Source of the DNA: Hymenoscyphus infarciens
Taxonomy: Eukaryota > Ascomycota > Leotiomycetes > Helotiales > Helotiaceae
DNA length: 64,000 bases
Reading direction: 5' to 3'
NCBI GenBank assembly: GCA_001414345.1
Contig: LLCB01000161.1
Location: 1 to 64,000, forward strand
Made by a program: the position numbers and the translations under genes. The notes under the pieces were generated by a model that saw only the letters and a program-made list of their open reading frames with translations, did not search any database and was not told the origin of the DNA. This document shows positions 10,211 through 20,906 of this stretch, one piece after another (the stretch's first letter is position 1; every line of letters starts with the position of its first letter).

Positions 10211-11855
10211 ATGCCACGATCTACTGGAATAAAAGGTGGTAATAAGCCTGCTACCAAATCGCTTTCTTCTGTCCCGGGCACCACAAAGCCAAGACCAAAA
10301 TCCGGTACTACTAGCAAAAATGCTAATTCAGTTTTATGTTAGTACTTCCTTGCATTTGGTGACTCAATTCTTACACTTCTTAAGCTATAGAACCTGCACG
10401 AAGCAAGAGACGCCAACAACCTGAAGAGCCTGCGCCGAGAGCCTCGAAAAAGTTGAAGGCAGATACAGCAATTAACGAAACCCCATCACAGAAACTGGAC
10501 ATCTATGTATTCGGTGAGGGCGAATCTGGCGAACTGGGATTAGGCCCGAAGCCTATTCATGGGAAAAAACCTACCGATGTCAGATATCCTCGTCGCAATA
10601 CGCTTCTTGATGCGACAACTGTCGGAGTAGTTCAGGTTGCAGCTGGAGGCATGCATTGCATCGCTCTTACTTGCGACCAGAAAATAATAACGTGGGGCGT
10701 TAACGACAACGGTGCACTTGGCAGAGATACAACATGGGAAGCACGCACAAGGGATATAGATCAAGATTCGGACGCAGAAGATTCTGACGAGGAGAGCGAC
10801 CTGAATCCGAAGGAGAGCACACCCACTTCTATTCTTATGAAGGGCTTTGGCAAGGATTTACCAACCTTCGTCCAAGTTGCAGCAACAGACAGTGCTAGTT
10901 TTGTGGTCACAAGTGAAGGTTCTGTTTACGGTTGGGGAACATTTTCCGTAAGTCCGTCCACCAACTTGTGAACCGCATCCCTTGTTAATTATCTTAGGCA
11001 AATGATGGAATCATGGGTTTCAGTACGGAGGATGCCATTCAGGCTGCAAAGACGAAAGATGACGAAAAAAAGCTGCAGCGAAAGCCTGCCCCTGTTCTAC
11101 ACTTGACGAAGATCAAATCAATTGCGACTGGAAACAATCATGTTGTAGCCCTTGATGGCAAGGGGAAAGCCTATGCTTGGGGCGCAGGAGAACAAAATCA
11201 ACTTGGTCGTCGTATAATGGAGCGGACTCGTTATTCGTCCTTAACACCTTGTCGACTTGCCCTCTCGAAAATAAAGCAGATTGCTTGTGGTGCCTTTCAC
11301 AGTTTTGCCATTGGCGAGGATGGCCTCGTATATGCCTGGGGTTCGAATAACTTCGGCCAAACGGGAATTACGGATGGGGCTGGAGAAGGCGACGCAGTCA
11401 TTTATACACCCACTGTTGTGGAGAGTCTTCGGCCGTATAAGATCAGAGAAATTACTGGAGGCGAACATCACTCAATTGCTTGCACTGATGATGGCAAGCT
11501 TCTAGTTTGGGGTCGTTGCGATGAGGGCCAGGCAGGTATCAAGCTGGAGAATTTAGCAGAAAAAGACCTCCTCTTCGACGGCCGTGGCAAGCCACGGATT
11601 CTCCTAAAACCTACTGTGGTCCTAGGTATTCACGCGGTTTCAGTCGCTGCCGCTATTGATAATTCGATCGCAGTTACTTCCGAAGGGAAGGCGTATTCTT
11701 GGGGCTTCTCTGCCAATTATCGAACTGGTCTGGGGACGGAGGAAACAGTGGAGGAGGCTACTTTGCTAGACAGGGGCAATGTTGCGAACAAAAAAATTAT
11801 CTTTGCAGGGTGTGGTGGACAATTTTCTATACTGGCTGGTCCGGCTCAGGGTTAG
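10211..11855 (+). CDS. RCC1-family Ran guanine-nucleotide exchange factor
   Basis: Exon 1 starts at the first in-frame ATG (10211) and ends near 10304 or 10330. Exon 2 runs from about 10391 or 10408 to 10947, and exon 3 is 10998-11855. The last intron is clear (donor GTAAGT, acceptor TTAG). The first junction has several frame-compatible choices. The product, about 500-510 residues, has a basic N-terminal tail with a bipartite nuclear-localisation-like cluster (RSKRRQQ and SKKLK), then seven-bladed-propeller repeats with signatures such as FGEGESGELGLG, ITWGVNDNGALG, YAWGAGEQNQLG, YAWGSNNFGQTG, LVWGRCDEGQAG and YSWGFSANYRTGLG. An acidic Asp/Glu insert lies between the second and third blades. 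RCC1 (yeast Srm1, fission yeast Pim1) charges Ran with GTP on chromatin and so drives nuclear transport and spindle assembly. Its start lies only about 130 bp from an AT-rich block. Confidence 0.9.
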
Positions 11856-12576
11856 CGGCGTAGGTAATCATTGGAAGCCCTTCTCGCAGCACGACCTTTC
11901 TCTTCTGGTCTCTGGTTTGCTACCTGCATCTAGCATGGCTTCAGAGCGAATCGATTATAGCAGTTGGTGTTACACCTAATACCAACAACGCGAGAATACT
12001 CTAACCCAGCGCTTCGTCGGAAGGCCATTATTAAATATGGTTTCTGGTGAATCGATTATAATTGTTGGTGTTACAGTTAACGCCCATAATCGTGGACTGG
12101 GACACGGACAGCGCCCCTCATCCCCGTCAGATTGAGAGCTGCTGCACTCATGTCATAGTTCCCAGACTACGACGACGCAAAAATAAACTACGCATAGCCT
12201 TAACTTGGGGGTGCGAGATTGAGATTGAGATTGACGATCGGGATTGAGAAAGTTGGAGTAATTGCTTAGGCGCCCACCTCAATCTAGGTACGATTAAAAT
12301 AGCGGTATTTGGATCAGGCCGCTAAGGCCACCATGGCACTACTGTGAGTAAATCGTGCCGATTAATTTCGCTTAATCACGATGCGTTTCAACGCTTTCGA
12401 TTCTTTCAGGCACCTTTTCAATTCTAAAGCTTCACCGAAAACAAAGTCTATAGGCAGTCCAGAAACAATGCTGCCGACTTTTCATGGTTCATTCATACAG
12501 TCTATGCATCCAAGCGCCCCCGAATTGCAGCCAACAGAAAATGCTCCTTTGCGCCGGGGATATATATACTATTCCT
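11856..12576. other. convergent intergenic region
   Basis: 720 bp between the 3' ends of RCC1 (+) and AP-3 delta (-). An imperfect direct repeat of gcgaatcgattata and gtgaatcgattata, each followed within about 10 bp by ttggtgttac, lies at about 11946-12076. No gene is seen. Confidence 0.5.
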
Positions 12577-15500
12577 CTATGCTTGCCCAGGACTGAGAGA
12601 CACATCCTGAGGTTCATTCTGCCCCTCCTCAACCTTGACCTTTTTCTTCTTCTTCTTTGGCTTGACGACTTCGGTCGTTATAGAAGATTCCCCTTGACCC
12701 TCATCAATTACTGCCTTCTTTGGTTTCTTCTTCTTTACCACAGTAGTAGCCTCCCCCTCAGTAGCTTTCGCCTTTTTCTTCTTCTTTTTTACAACAGTGC
12801 CCTCAAGAGACACACCCTGTGCAGCCTGTATTCGCTCATTCGCTCTCTGCATTTCCAATCGCAACCTTTCTACTTCTCGCATTGCTTTGGCCATTTCCGC
12901 CTCCTCGCGTTGTTGGCGCTCAAAGTCAATACCAGTGTCTGACCCATCACCCCCGAGGGAGAATGCGCCAATGTGGCTGGAGTCCACCTGAAGTAGGGAC
13001 TGTTTCCCCTTGGATTTGAGTCTCTGGGCCCCTTCAAGGCTATTCTCCGAGTCATCATTTCGTGGTGTCGAGGTCCCGCTCCCCAAAGTTTCATCTGCTG
13101 CTATGTGTATCCGTTGACGTGACTTGGGAATTTTGGCTTTCTTTGATGCGTGTCCAGTCATAGCTTTATCTGCCTTGTCAAGATCTAGCTGCATGATAGG
13201 TATCGCATCGAGATCCAAATCAGGACCATTGTTGCTCTGAAGAATATTGTGTAGAGGTGTCGACGTGCCCGAATTTTCTATTGGGGCAATGTAGAATGGG
13301 TCATCTTTGTTTCTTTCCAGTCGCTCTGCGCGTCTGCGAGCCACAATATCCGGGTCCAAATAACTTTCCTCACCTCCTTGTTGATAAGAGCTCACTATTT
13401 CTTCGGGAGCTACCCCCAGACGGTTAGCTGCGGGTTGTGACGCGTTTGGTACCGAAGGGGGTGCTTTGTGGTAGTAAGTCTCGAACTCGTCTTCGTCTGG
13501 TTGATCCAGTGCTGCTGCCTCCACAGAGCGAAGAAGATTGCTGAGATTTGCATTAATCGGTTCATCCAAATCCAGACAAGTCGGCAACGGCACGTTTCGC
13601 TGTGCCCCAACCGCTACAGAGTTTAATTCTTGGCCGGAGAATAGGGATGGAATAGCTTGCGTGAGAAGTAGTGGTGCATCCTGTCCTATATCATCAGACG
13701 ATGCATCCTGCCCAGACGATGCTTCTGCGGCTAATTTTAAAAGTTCTGCAAATTCGACTGCTCTTTCTTGTACCTCAAGACCCGGATGCATAGCCAAGGG
13801 CTCCAAAGTGTGGATGATGCGAGCCATGAGGAGAGAGACCATGGTCTTCCGTTCAGGTGTCCATCCTAATTGATCCTCCCCGGCAATCAGGGCAAATATC
13901 TTGGGTAGAGCTTGCAAATATACAACTAACCCATGCGATGGCGCTGAACTTCTCGTGATATGAAGAAGGGCAGTCAACGCTCCGTCTGGCGACTCCAGAT
14001 GGATTGCGTATTCTCCAACAATCCATGATAATGGCCGCAGAGCACCGCTTGCTGGGGTGAGTGATGATGAACTATCATTATACATCGATACCAAAATCGA
14101 TTCAGCTGCTCTTGTTGCCGGAGGTCGGATAGCTTTGACTTTGACGGCAACATTTCGCAACTCGTCTCCAATTTTTTCAGACACGTCTAAACTATCTTTG
14201 GCCCTCGACTGAGACTCTTCTATTGAGGAGCTGGATCTTGGGACGGGCGCGGTGCGAATTAGCTGAATTAGTACATCAATATACCATTCGAAATCTTCAA
14301 GATTTCCGTAATTGTTGCTGGAGCACATCTCAAGTATTCGACTAATGACATCAGTCTTGTAGTCGTCGGGAAGAAGAGGTTCTTCAGCCCCTCGGTCAGG
14401 TCTGATTGCCGTTTCTGGACTCTCGTCATCTGAATCTGCTGCTGGCTCAATTACCCCTGCGGAGTGTCTCTGGTTGAGCTCTTCGGCTGTTGCTGACCGA
14501 GAGTTTCGTAATTGGCGCATTAGTCGGCCGACGATTGACATCAGGTTTTCACTGCTGACCATACCAACCACTAAATCCAAAGCCCGCAATCGGATGGAAA
14601 TATCTGGACTATCAAGACAGGCCATAATCACATCTTCCTGTTGAGCAACAAGAAAAGGATGCGTCATGACAATTTTGTTGAATGCAAGCAACGCAACGTA
14701 TTTTACTTAGGAGTGTTAGCAATCAGATGTAAACCAAAAGAGATAAACTCACAATTTGGATCGCCTTCGACCATAATCATTCCACGAAGCTTGCTCACGC
14801 ATAATGTTGCTATTTCCTCCCCACCTGCGGACTCGTCACTGCTTCCCAAAATTCCACCCTGAATAATGCCATTTATACATTCGTATAGTAACGACATTGC
14901 TGGAGTTGTACGGATGATGGAAGTCAAAGGGGGTAGTAGCTTTTTGACCAATCGTGGTTCCAGGGGTGTAAGAGTTGCAAACTAGATGAGTTAGCAGATA
15001 TCATGCTATCAATACTGTTATTTGCTAACCAGCTTAATCAACTTAATTGCCATCCAATTATTGCCACTGTCCACCAGAAGCTCGAACAGCCTTGGAGCCA
15101 GGGGTAAGAAGTCGTGAGGCCGCCGCCATCCTAATTCACAAACCACATTTACAATTGCAGCTGTCACGCTTGGATCCTCATTCTCATCCATCAGTCGTTC
15201 CTTGATTTTAGGCCAAGCGGGTCTTAGAGTCTCGGGGTATACAAGAGCAAGTCGATACAGAGTCACGATTGTCTTCTTCCGTAATGTAGGATGCGAATGG
15301 TTTAATCGTGGCAGGAGGTCGGAAAGTACTGAAAGTGCCAAAGACGGGGTGATTATGTGAGGTAGGGTGATGATGGGAAGGGACATGGTGATTGGGGAGG
15401 TCGAAGTCAGATCCTAATTCATTCTTAGCAAAGATCCCCCCCCCGCCCCATTTGCTCAGGGTCTCTACCTTCTTCAGCAGATTGGTCGCCAACATCAGAA

Positions 15501-15895
15501 CCTCAGTATCCGGCCTAAAACTTTGTACAGCTCCCAGATATCCAATTCGTTTTTGCGGATATTTGGGAGAGGACATGACCTCGAGGACATGGAAGGACGC
15601 CCATGACATATCATGACCAAACATCTCTAGATATACAAGCTTCAGGAGGGCAGTGGCCTTGAGGTCTATTCGAATCCATCAGTCTTCGTTTTAGTCCATC
15701 GGGATTTCAGCAACAAACCCATGTCTTGCCCTTTGATCTCTGCCCGGCATTCTTTCAAACTGTTCTGAATATATTCTTTCTCGTTTCCCTTATGATTCCG
15801 CAAGCCTCGAATGAGGTCGTAGAGAGACTTCTCAAACCTGTCATATAATTATCAGAGGGAGCGTCTCGGTGCTGGCTTTGGGGAGAGGCGCACAT
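12577..15895 (-). CDS. APL5: AP-3 adaptor complex subunit delta
   Basis: Six exons: 15895-15894, 15837-15719, 15665-15469, 15413-15030, 14981-14753 and 14705-12577, giving 1,019 residues. The start codon is split: AT in exon 1, G in exon 2, yielding MFEKSLYDLIRGLRNHKG, the family N-terminus. The adaptin N-terminal HEAT/armadillo solenoid (about residues 1-600) includes MSSPKYPQKRIGYLGAVQSF, LPIITLPHIITPSLALSVL and LLAFNKIVMTHPFLVAQQED. A linker with DPDIVARRRAERLERNKDDPF and a C-terminal Lys-rich hinge with KKKKKK clusters follow. AP-3 sorts cargo from endosome or Golgi to the vacuole. All five introns are 47-66 nt with CTRAY-like branches. Divergent from EMC2, with which it shares a promoter region now split by a transposable element. 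Confidence 0.92.
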
Positions 15896-16135
15896 GGTGA
15901 CGAGTTGGTTCAACCAAGATCTTCTTTTTGGGCGGTAAAGTAGCACGGCAGAAAGACCAGTGAGTGGGGAAGGGCATTAAAGACACTCGAAAAACATGGT
16001 ACGGGTACTCGAATGTCGCGTAGGTAGATCCTCTCTATGCGACGACATCGGTCGATATCAAGGTCGCATGGTGGGTTCAGGTTCTTCAGGTTGGTGATGG
16101 ATGTGATGCTCTCCAAAATCATTCCCCCACCATGC
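15896..16135. promoter_or_regulatory. AP-3 delta proximal upstream region
   Basis: 240 bp of unique-looking sequence between the AP-3 delta start and the left target-site duplication of the palindromic element. Before the insertion it would have been continuous with the roughly 195 bp upstream of EMC2, making a compact bidirectional promoter of about 430 bp. Confidence 0.45.
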
Positions 16136-17461
16136 CGGGTGAGCACCTTAGGCATGCACAGACACCCTGCCAAGGGTCGGATCTTACGTATATATCTAAC
16201 TATGAGTTTATAAGAACCGGTTTTTATATACTCGATTAATTTATCGATTACCTATGTAAAAAAAGTATAAGGTAATAGATTTATTTATCGATTACCTTAT
16301 AATAAATTTAAGAGAAATAGAAGTAAGTAATCGATTTATTTATTAATTATACTAGTAAAAATAATACTAAGTAATTAATTTATTTATCGATTACCTTACT
16401 AGAAATAATAATACTAAGTAATCGATTAATTTATTAATTACCTTACTAAAAATAATAATACTAGGTAATCGATTTATTTATTAATTACTTTAATAGTAAT
16501 AATAATACTAGGTAATCGATTTATTTATTAATTACCTTACTAGAAATAATAATACTAGGTAATCGATTTATTTATTGATTACCTTACTAGTAATAATAAT
16601 ACTAGGTAATTGATTAATTTATCGATTACTTTACTAGAAATAATACTACTAGGTAATCGATTAATTTATCGATTATCTTACTAGAAATAATAATACTAGA
16701 TAATTGATTTATTTAAATTAATCAATTACCTAGTATTATTATTACTAGTAAGGTAATTAATAAATAAATCGATTACCTAGTATTATTATTTCTAGTAAGA
16801 TAATCGATAAATAAATCGATTACCTAGTATTATTACTAGTAAGGTAATTAATAAATAAATCGATTACCTAGTATTATTATTACTAGTAAAGTAATCGATA
16901 AATAAATCGATTATCTAGTAGTATTACTAGTAAGATAATCGATAAATAAATCGATTACCTAGTATTATTTCTAGTAAAGTAATCGATAAATTAATCGATT
17001 ACCTAGTATTATTATTACTAGTAAGATAATCGATAAATTAATCGATTACCTAGTATTATTATTTCTAGTAATATAATTAATAAATAAATCGATTACCTAG
17101 TATTATTTCTAGTAAGATAATTAATAAATTAATCAATTACCTAGTATTATTATTACTAGTAAGATAATTAATAAATTAATCGATTACCTAGTATTATTAT
17201 TTCTAGTAATATAATCGATAAATAAATCGATTACCTAATATTATTTTTACTAGTATAATTAATAAATAAATTAATTACCTAATATTATTTTTACTAGTAT
17301 AATTAATAAATAAATCTATTACCTTATACTTTTTTTTATATAGGTAATCGATAAATTAATTAAGTACATAAAAACCGGTTCTTATAAACTCATGGTCGGA
17401 TATACACGTAAGATCCGACCCTCGGCAGGGTGTGTCAGCATGCCCGAGGTGCGGGTGAGCA
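16136..17461. mobile_element. 1.3 kb palindromic non-autonomous DNA transposon with target duplication
   Basis: The direct repeat CGGGTGAGCA occurs at 16136-16145 and 17452-17461 and brackets two GC-balanced terminal inverted repeats of roughly 85-90 bp. The left arm reads ACCTTAGGCATGCACAGACA inward, continues through aagggtcggatcttacg and ends near taagaaccggttttta; the right arm is its diverged reverse complement. The interior (about 16230-17370) is wholly AT-rich and built from about 50 bp quasi-palindromic units whose orientation flips near 16712. There is no ORF. A 9-10 bp duplication fits Mutator-like elements best; an 8 bp reading (hAT) is possible. It separates AP-3 delta from EMC2. 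Confidence 0.75.
16230..17370. repeat. inverted array of about 50 bp AT-rich units
   Basis: Units contain aatcgatttatttattaatt, then acctta, tactagtaataataatacta and ggt. Around ten copies run in one orientation up to about 16710 and around a dozen run in the reverse complement orientation afterwards, meeting at a centre reading ttgatttatttaaattaatcaa. The spacing is regular and variants differ by a few bases, often C/T or G/A changes. Transcription through it would give a very long hairpin RNA. Confidence 0.8.
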
Positions 17462-17654
17462 ACGGCAGCAGCGCCGCGCTTAGGTAAGTAACCCTGACTA
17501 CCCGGAGCCTTGGATTTTGAGCTTCACAACTGGCCTCGTCCTCCCTTCGACGCTCACTTTGTACAACAGCATTTCGTTAATCTCGACTACGCACGACATT
17601 TTTCAATAGAAACACTAGCCTCTACTTTGGCTTCTACCTCCTATCGAATTCACG

Positions 17655-18804
17655 ATGACTTCCTCCTTACTACATCCTCCGGCGCATCTCCCACCCACAG
17701 TAGCTCTGCAGTTGTCCCAGCAAGCTCCAGCATTGCTTCGTAGCACGCCTTCTGCCATCTCCCCCTATTCAATCAGCTCACTATGGTCGGCTGCCGAATC
17801 ACCAGAATTATGGACAACCTACGAGAACCTCATGCTTTCCTGTCTGCGAACCGGCGACGAGCAGTCGGCTCATCTATGTTTGGAAAGGCTGACGGAACGC
17901 TTTGGCGCTGCGAATGAACGGCTGATGGCATTGAGGGGCCTCTTCCAGGAAGCTACAGCGGAAGATGACACCGCCTTGAAGAAGGTGCTGGAGGAGTACG
18001 AGAAAATCCTGGCCCACGACTCTAGCAATATGGTGTGTAGCCCCCCCCCCCCCCGACCTGTCGTGTCAGTTGAAAGGCTTGCTAACTCGGTCAGCCTGTC
18101 ACCAAGCGTCGAATCGCACTCCTTCGAATTCTCAAGAAGATCCCCGAGTCCATCACAGCTCTTAATGAACTCCTCGATGCCTCCCCGACGGATGCCGAAG
18201 CATGGGCAGAGCTGTCAGATTTATATTTATCCCAGGGAATGTACTCCCAAGCTGTCTTTGCATTGGAGGAGGTGTTGTTGATCACCCCCAATGCCTGGAA
18301 CGTAGGTTCCCATCCAATTGTCACCGTGTCGCATATTCAATCTCTGACCAAATATAGATGCATGCTCGGCTGGGCGAAGTCTTGTACGTGGCGGCTTCTA
18401 GCAACGAAGGCGGTGCAGACAAGAGTCTCTCGGAATCTATGCGACGGTTCTGTAGGAGTGTTGAATTATGTGACGATTATCTACGTGGTTATTACGGTTT
18501 GAAATTGGTGTGTATCTGAGGTAATATGTCCTGGATGATGTACGGGTATACTAACCAATCATAGACCACCAATCGCCTTCTGAGTACACTCTCGCAAAGC
18601 TCCCGTCAATCAAAAACAGATACCGGACTTCCTTCACCGAATTTGAAAACAGTGGAAAGCGTGAATGAGTTGGCGACAGCAAAACTGTCTGAGATAGTAA
18701 GACGAAACGCCAGTGGGGAACCCGGTTGGGGAGGCTACGACCAATCCGATATTATTGCCGCTCAAGAATTGCTCAATCGAGACTCAAAACCAATCGCACG
18801 ATAA
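17655..18804 (+). CDS. EMC2: ER membrane protein complex subunit 2 (TPR protein)
   Basis: Four exons: 17655-18032, 18095-18301, 18358-18507 and 18565-18804, giving 324 residues; all junctions are phase 0. Introns are 62, 56 and 57 nt with branch points GCTAACT, CTGACCA and ACTAACC. Intron 1 carries a run of 14 C right after its donor GTGTGT. The sequence has the EMC2 TPR core: SSPTDAEAWAELSDLYLSQG-like helices (here ASPTDAEAWAELSDLYL), YSQAVFALEEVLLITPNAWN, then HARLGEVLYVAAS and RRFCRSVELCDDYLRGYYGL. EMC2 is the cytosolic scaffold of the ER membrane complex, which inserts tail-anchored and multi-pass proteins. A cytosolic start without a signal peptide is as expected. Only about 195 bp separate the ATG from the transposable element. 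Confidence 0.93.
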
Positions 18805-20906
18805 AATTGTTAGATTGGTGTGTGGTTCATGGTGTGAGTATGCAAGGCACAATTATATCTCGTTTAACGCGATGGATCCTTCAAACACCAGTACCAATTT
18901 TCAGGGGAAGCTTCTGGAACCTGTGGCAAGATGGGCGTCCTTGGATTGTCACTTTTTCCAAATTCCCCCATTTCCTCCAGGCGGCCTCTGATGCGAAACG
19001 ATGTCGACCTTTCCTTTTCCCTGTCATGGTCCGGCCCGCAGTTGATCGTGGCCCAACACGACAGGTATCGTTTGGAGGAATTGGAACCAATCACGAGATC
19101 TCATGTACATCCTTTTGCTGTGGTAGGCCGGTTGGGTTGCTTGGGTAGCTTGCTTCGGGCAGCAGTGGGTCGGTTCAGGTCGACACACGAAGGAGGTTCT
19201 CCACGATGTTACCCCATCTCACGGCGGTCAACGATAATTAGATGGAATGCGACGGCGAGGGTTGATATTTTTGGCGGCTGAAGGACAGCACGCTGGTTCG
19301 GATCTCGTGTGGTGACCTGGTTCATCCTGGGATGACTCTTTTTTCCAGATGTGGAGCACGTTTCGTTGTTACTCTACTCGGCCTCAAGCAGACAAACGCA
19401 GTGTTCGAGTGTATGTGTATAAGTATATTTATCCCGAAGGGGGTAATCAGGCTATCACTTTTCTAATCCTCTTACTCTTCCTGTTGTGACCAGCGCATAT
19501 CCAAGGCATTGTCCCTCCGCCGCCTCCGCTACATCTTCCGCTCCCACTTACGAGTCCCCGTCGCCAATATCCTCTGACTGACGTCCTGCCTATCTGCTTT
19601 TGCTGCATCTCATCTGCATTCGTGCATCCCCCTTTCGCTCTTCGCCTCACAACCGTGAGCCCGCTTGTCAGCCTAGTTACCCTGTCGACCCGAGTTGAGT
19701 GCAGTCGATTCTTCGCTGTCGTGCCACCTGTTGAAAATTGCTTTGATCATGCAACGCTATCGCTCTAGAAACCACACACTATTACAACCCCCACCATCCT
19801 GCAAAATCAGGATTCGGCAAGACACATAAATCATCAACAACCTCACGCCCGCCGCCTTTTGCACATATCCCCACCGCATTTGGAATATTGATATTGACAT
19901 CGTCTTTCAACTTCCTCGGACATTAACATTATTTGTTATCACCCTCCACCCAGCCATATTTGGTAGCCAAATCCCATATCAGCCGAGACGTTTCAGCTTC
20001 TTTTTCAGAATAAACCTCTCGTCTCCTAACACTTGAGGCAAGGTATGTGAATCCCCCCTGAACATCTCCAAATTTCTCCTCTGCTCCATGCTTTCCAACA
20101 CTCGTTTGATGGCCCTGCCTCCCTTCTTGACGACCTTGTTGCCCGCTGCAAGCATGCTCTGGGTGATCCCGCAAGTGCAGACCAAAATGCGGAGAGAGGC
20201 TTCATGTCAGTCAGGATTTGGTCTCCAGGCGAGCCGAGCGATCGTCTTTCTTGTTTAGACGTCTCTCCCGCAGCGGGGTTTCTCAGGTTGTCAGGCAGCC
20301 CGTCAGGCCAAACACAGCATTCTGGGCTCTCGCTCGTGCCGCACCACTCTAACCCCACTCAGGTCAGATTTCGCCAGAACCCGACATCTTCAATTCAAAA
20401 ACACCCTCACTCCACCACGACGCCCGCTCCACGAGAGCCTCACTCTGAGTCGCAGAGTGGTGTCTACTCCGCCTGAATACCTCTGCGGACGCCCCATCGC
20501 CCTCACCAGGCTTTCAACTACCGCTTTCTCACCCTCCGCTCCCGAGCGCAAATCAGCCATCAGCAGCCCCAAGTATCACCAGTACCAGTACCAATACCAG
20601 TACTCTCCATTCCCATTCCACAACAACAACTACCGTCACTCATAACCCGTCTCATACAACTTTACCCAACGTCGCTTCTCCACCATCCACAATTATCTCT
20701 CCATATTTTTTGCGGCCCAAGAGCTCGATCCATCACCGAGTCACAAGTCCGAATTTCACCGAGAGTTTGCGACCGCCATTTTCTTACAGGGCGCATTGCC
20801 CTTGCATCCTACCATCCATATAAAACCTAGGATTATCCTCGCACGACTCTTTCTCAGGTAGAAAGTCGTGACTGAGAGATAATATCCTTGAATAAGAGGA
20901 TTTCCA
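18805..20906. other. 2.1 kb intergenic region without a convincing gene
   Basis: Overlapping short ORFs occur on both strands but none has a recognisable domain or good splice context. The most protein-like is a minus-strand frame ending at 19929, whose last 30 residues (RREVYSEKEAETSRLIWDLA and on) look codon-like; I could not find a supporting upstream exon. From about 19,480 on, the plus strand is strongly C/T-rich, typical of a long fungal promoter and leader for the gene that starts at 20907. A short run of ccagta and ccaata repeats lies at about 20577-20603. Confidence 0.45.

Noticed and set aside
12318..12338. ggccgctaaggccaccatgg: a SfiI-like site followed by a perfect Kozak-type ATG, resembling a cloning junction
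   Set aside because: The flanks are ordinary intergenic sequence, the ATG opens no meaningful frame, and there is no vector sequence nearby. Chance is the simplest view.
19929..20358. Minus-strand open frames with a protein-like C-terminus (VYSEKEAETSRLIWDLATKY)
   Set aside because: No frame-compatible upstream exon with credible splice sites was found, and the region lies in the long upstream leader of the plus-strand gene. Kept only as a remark in the intergenic entry.
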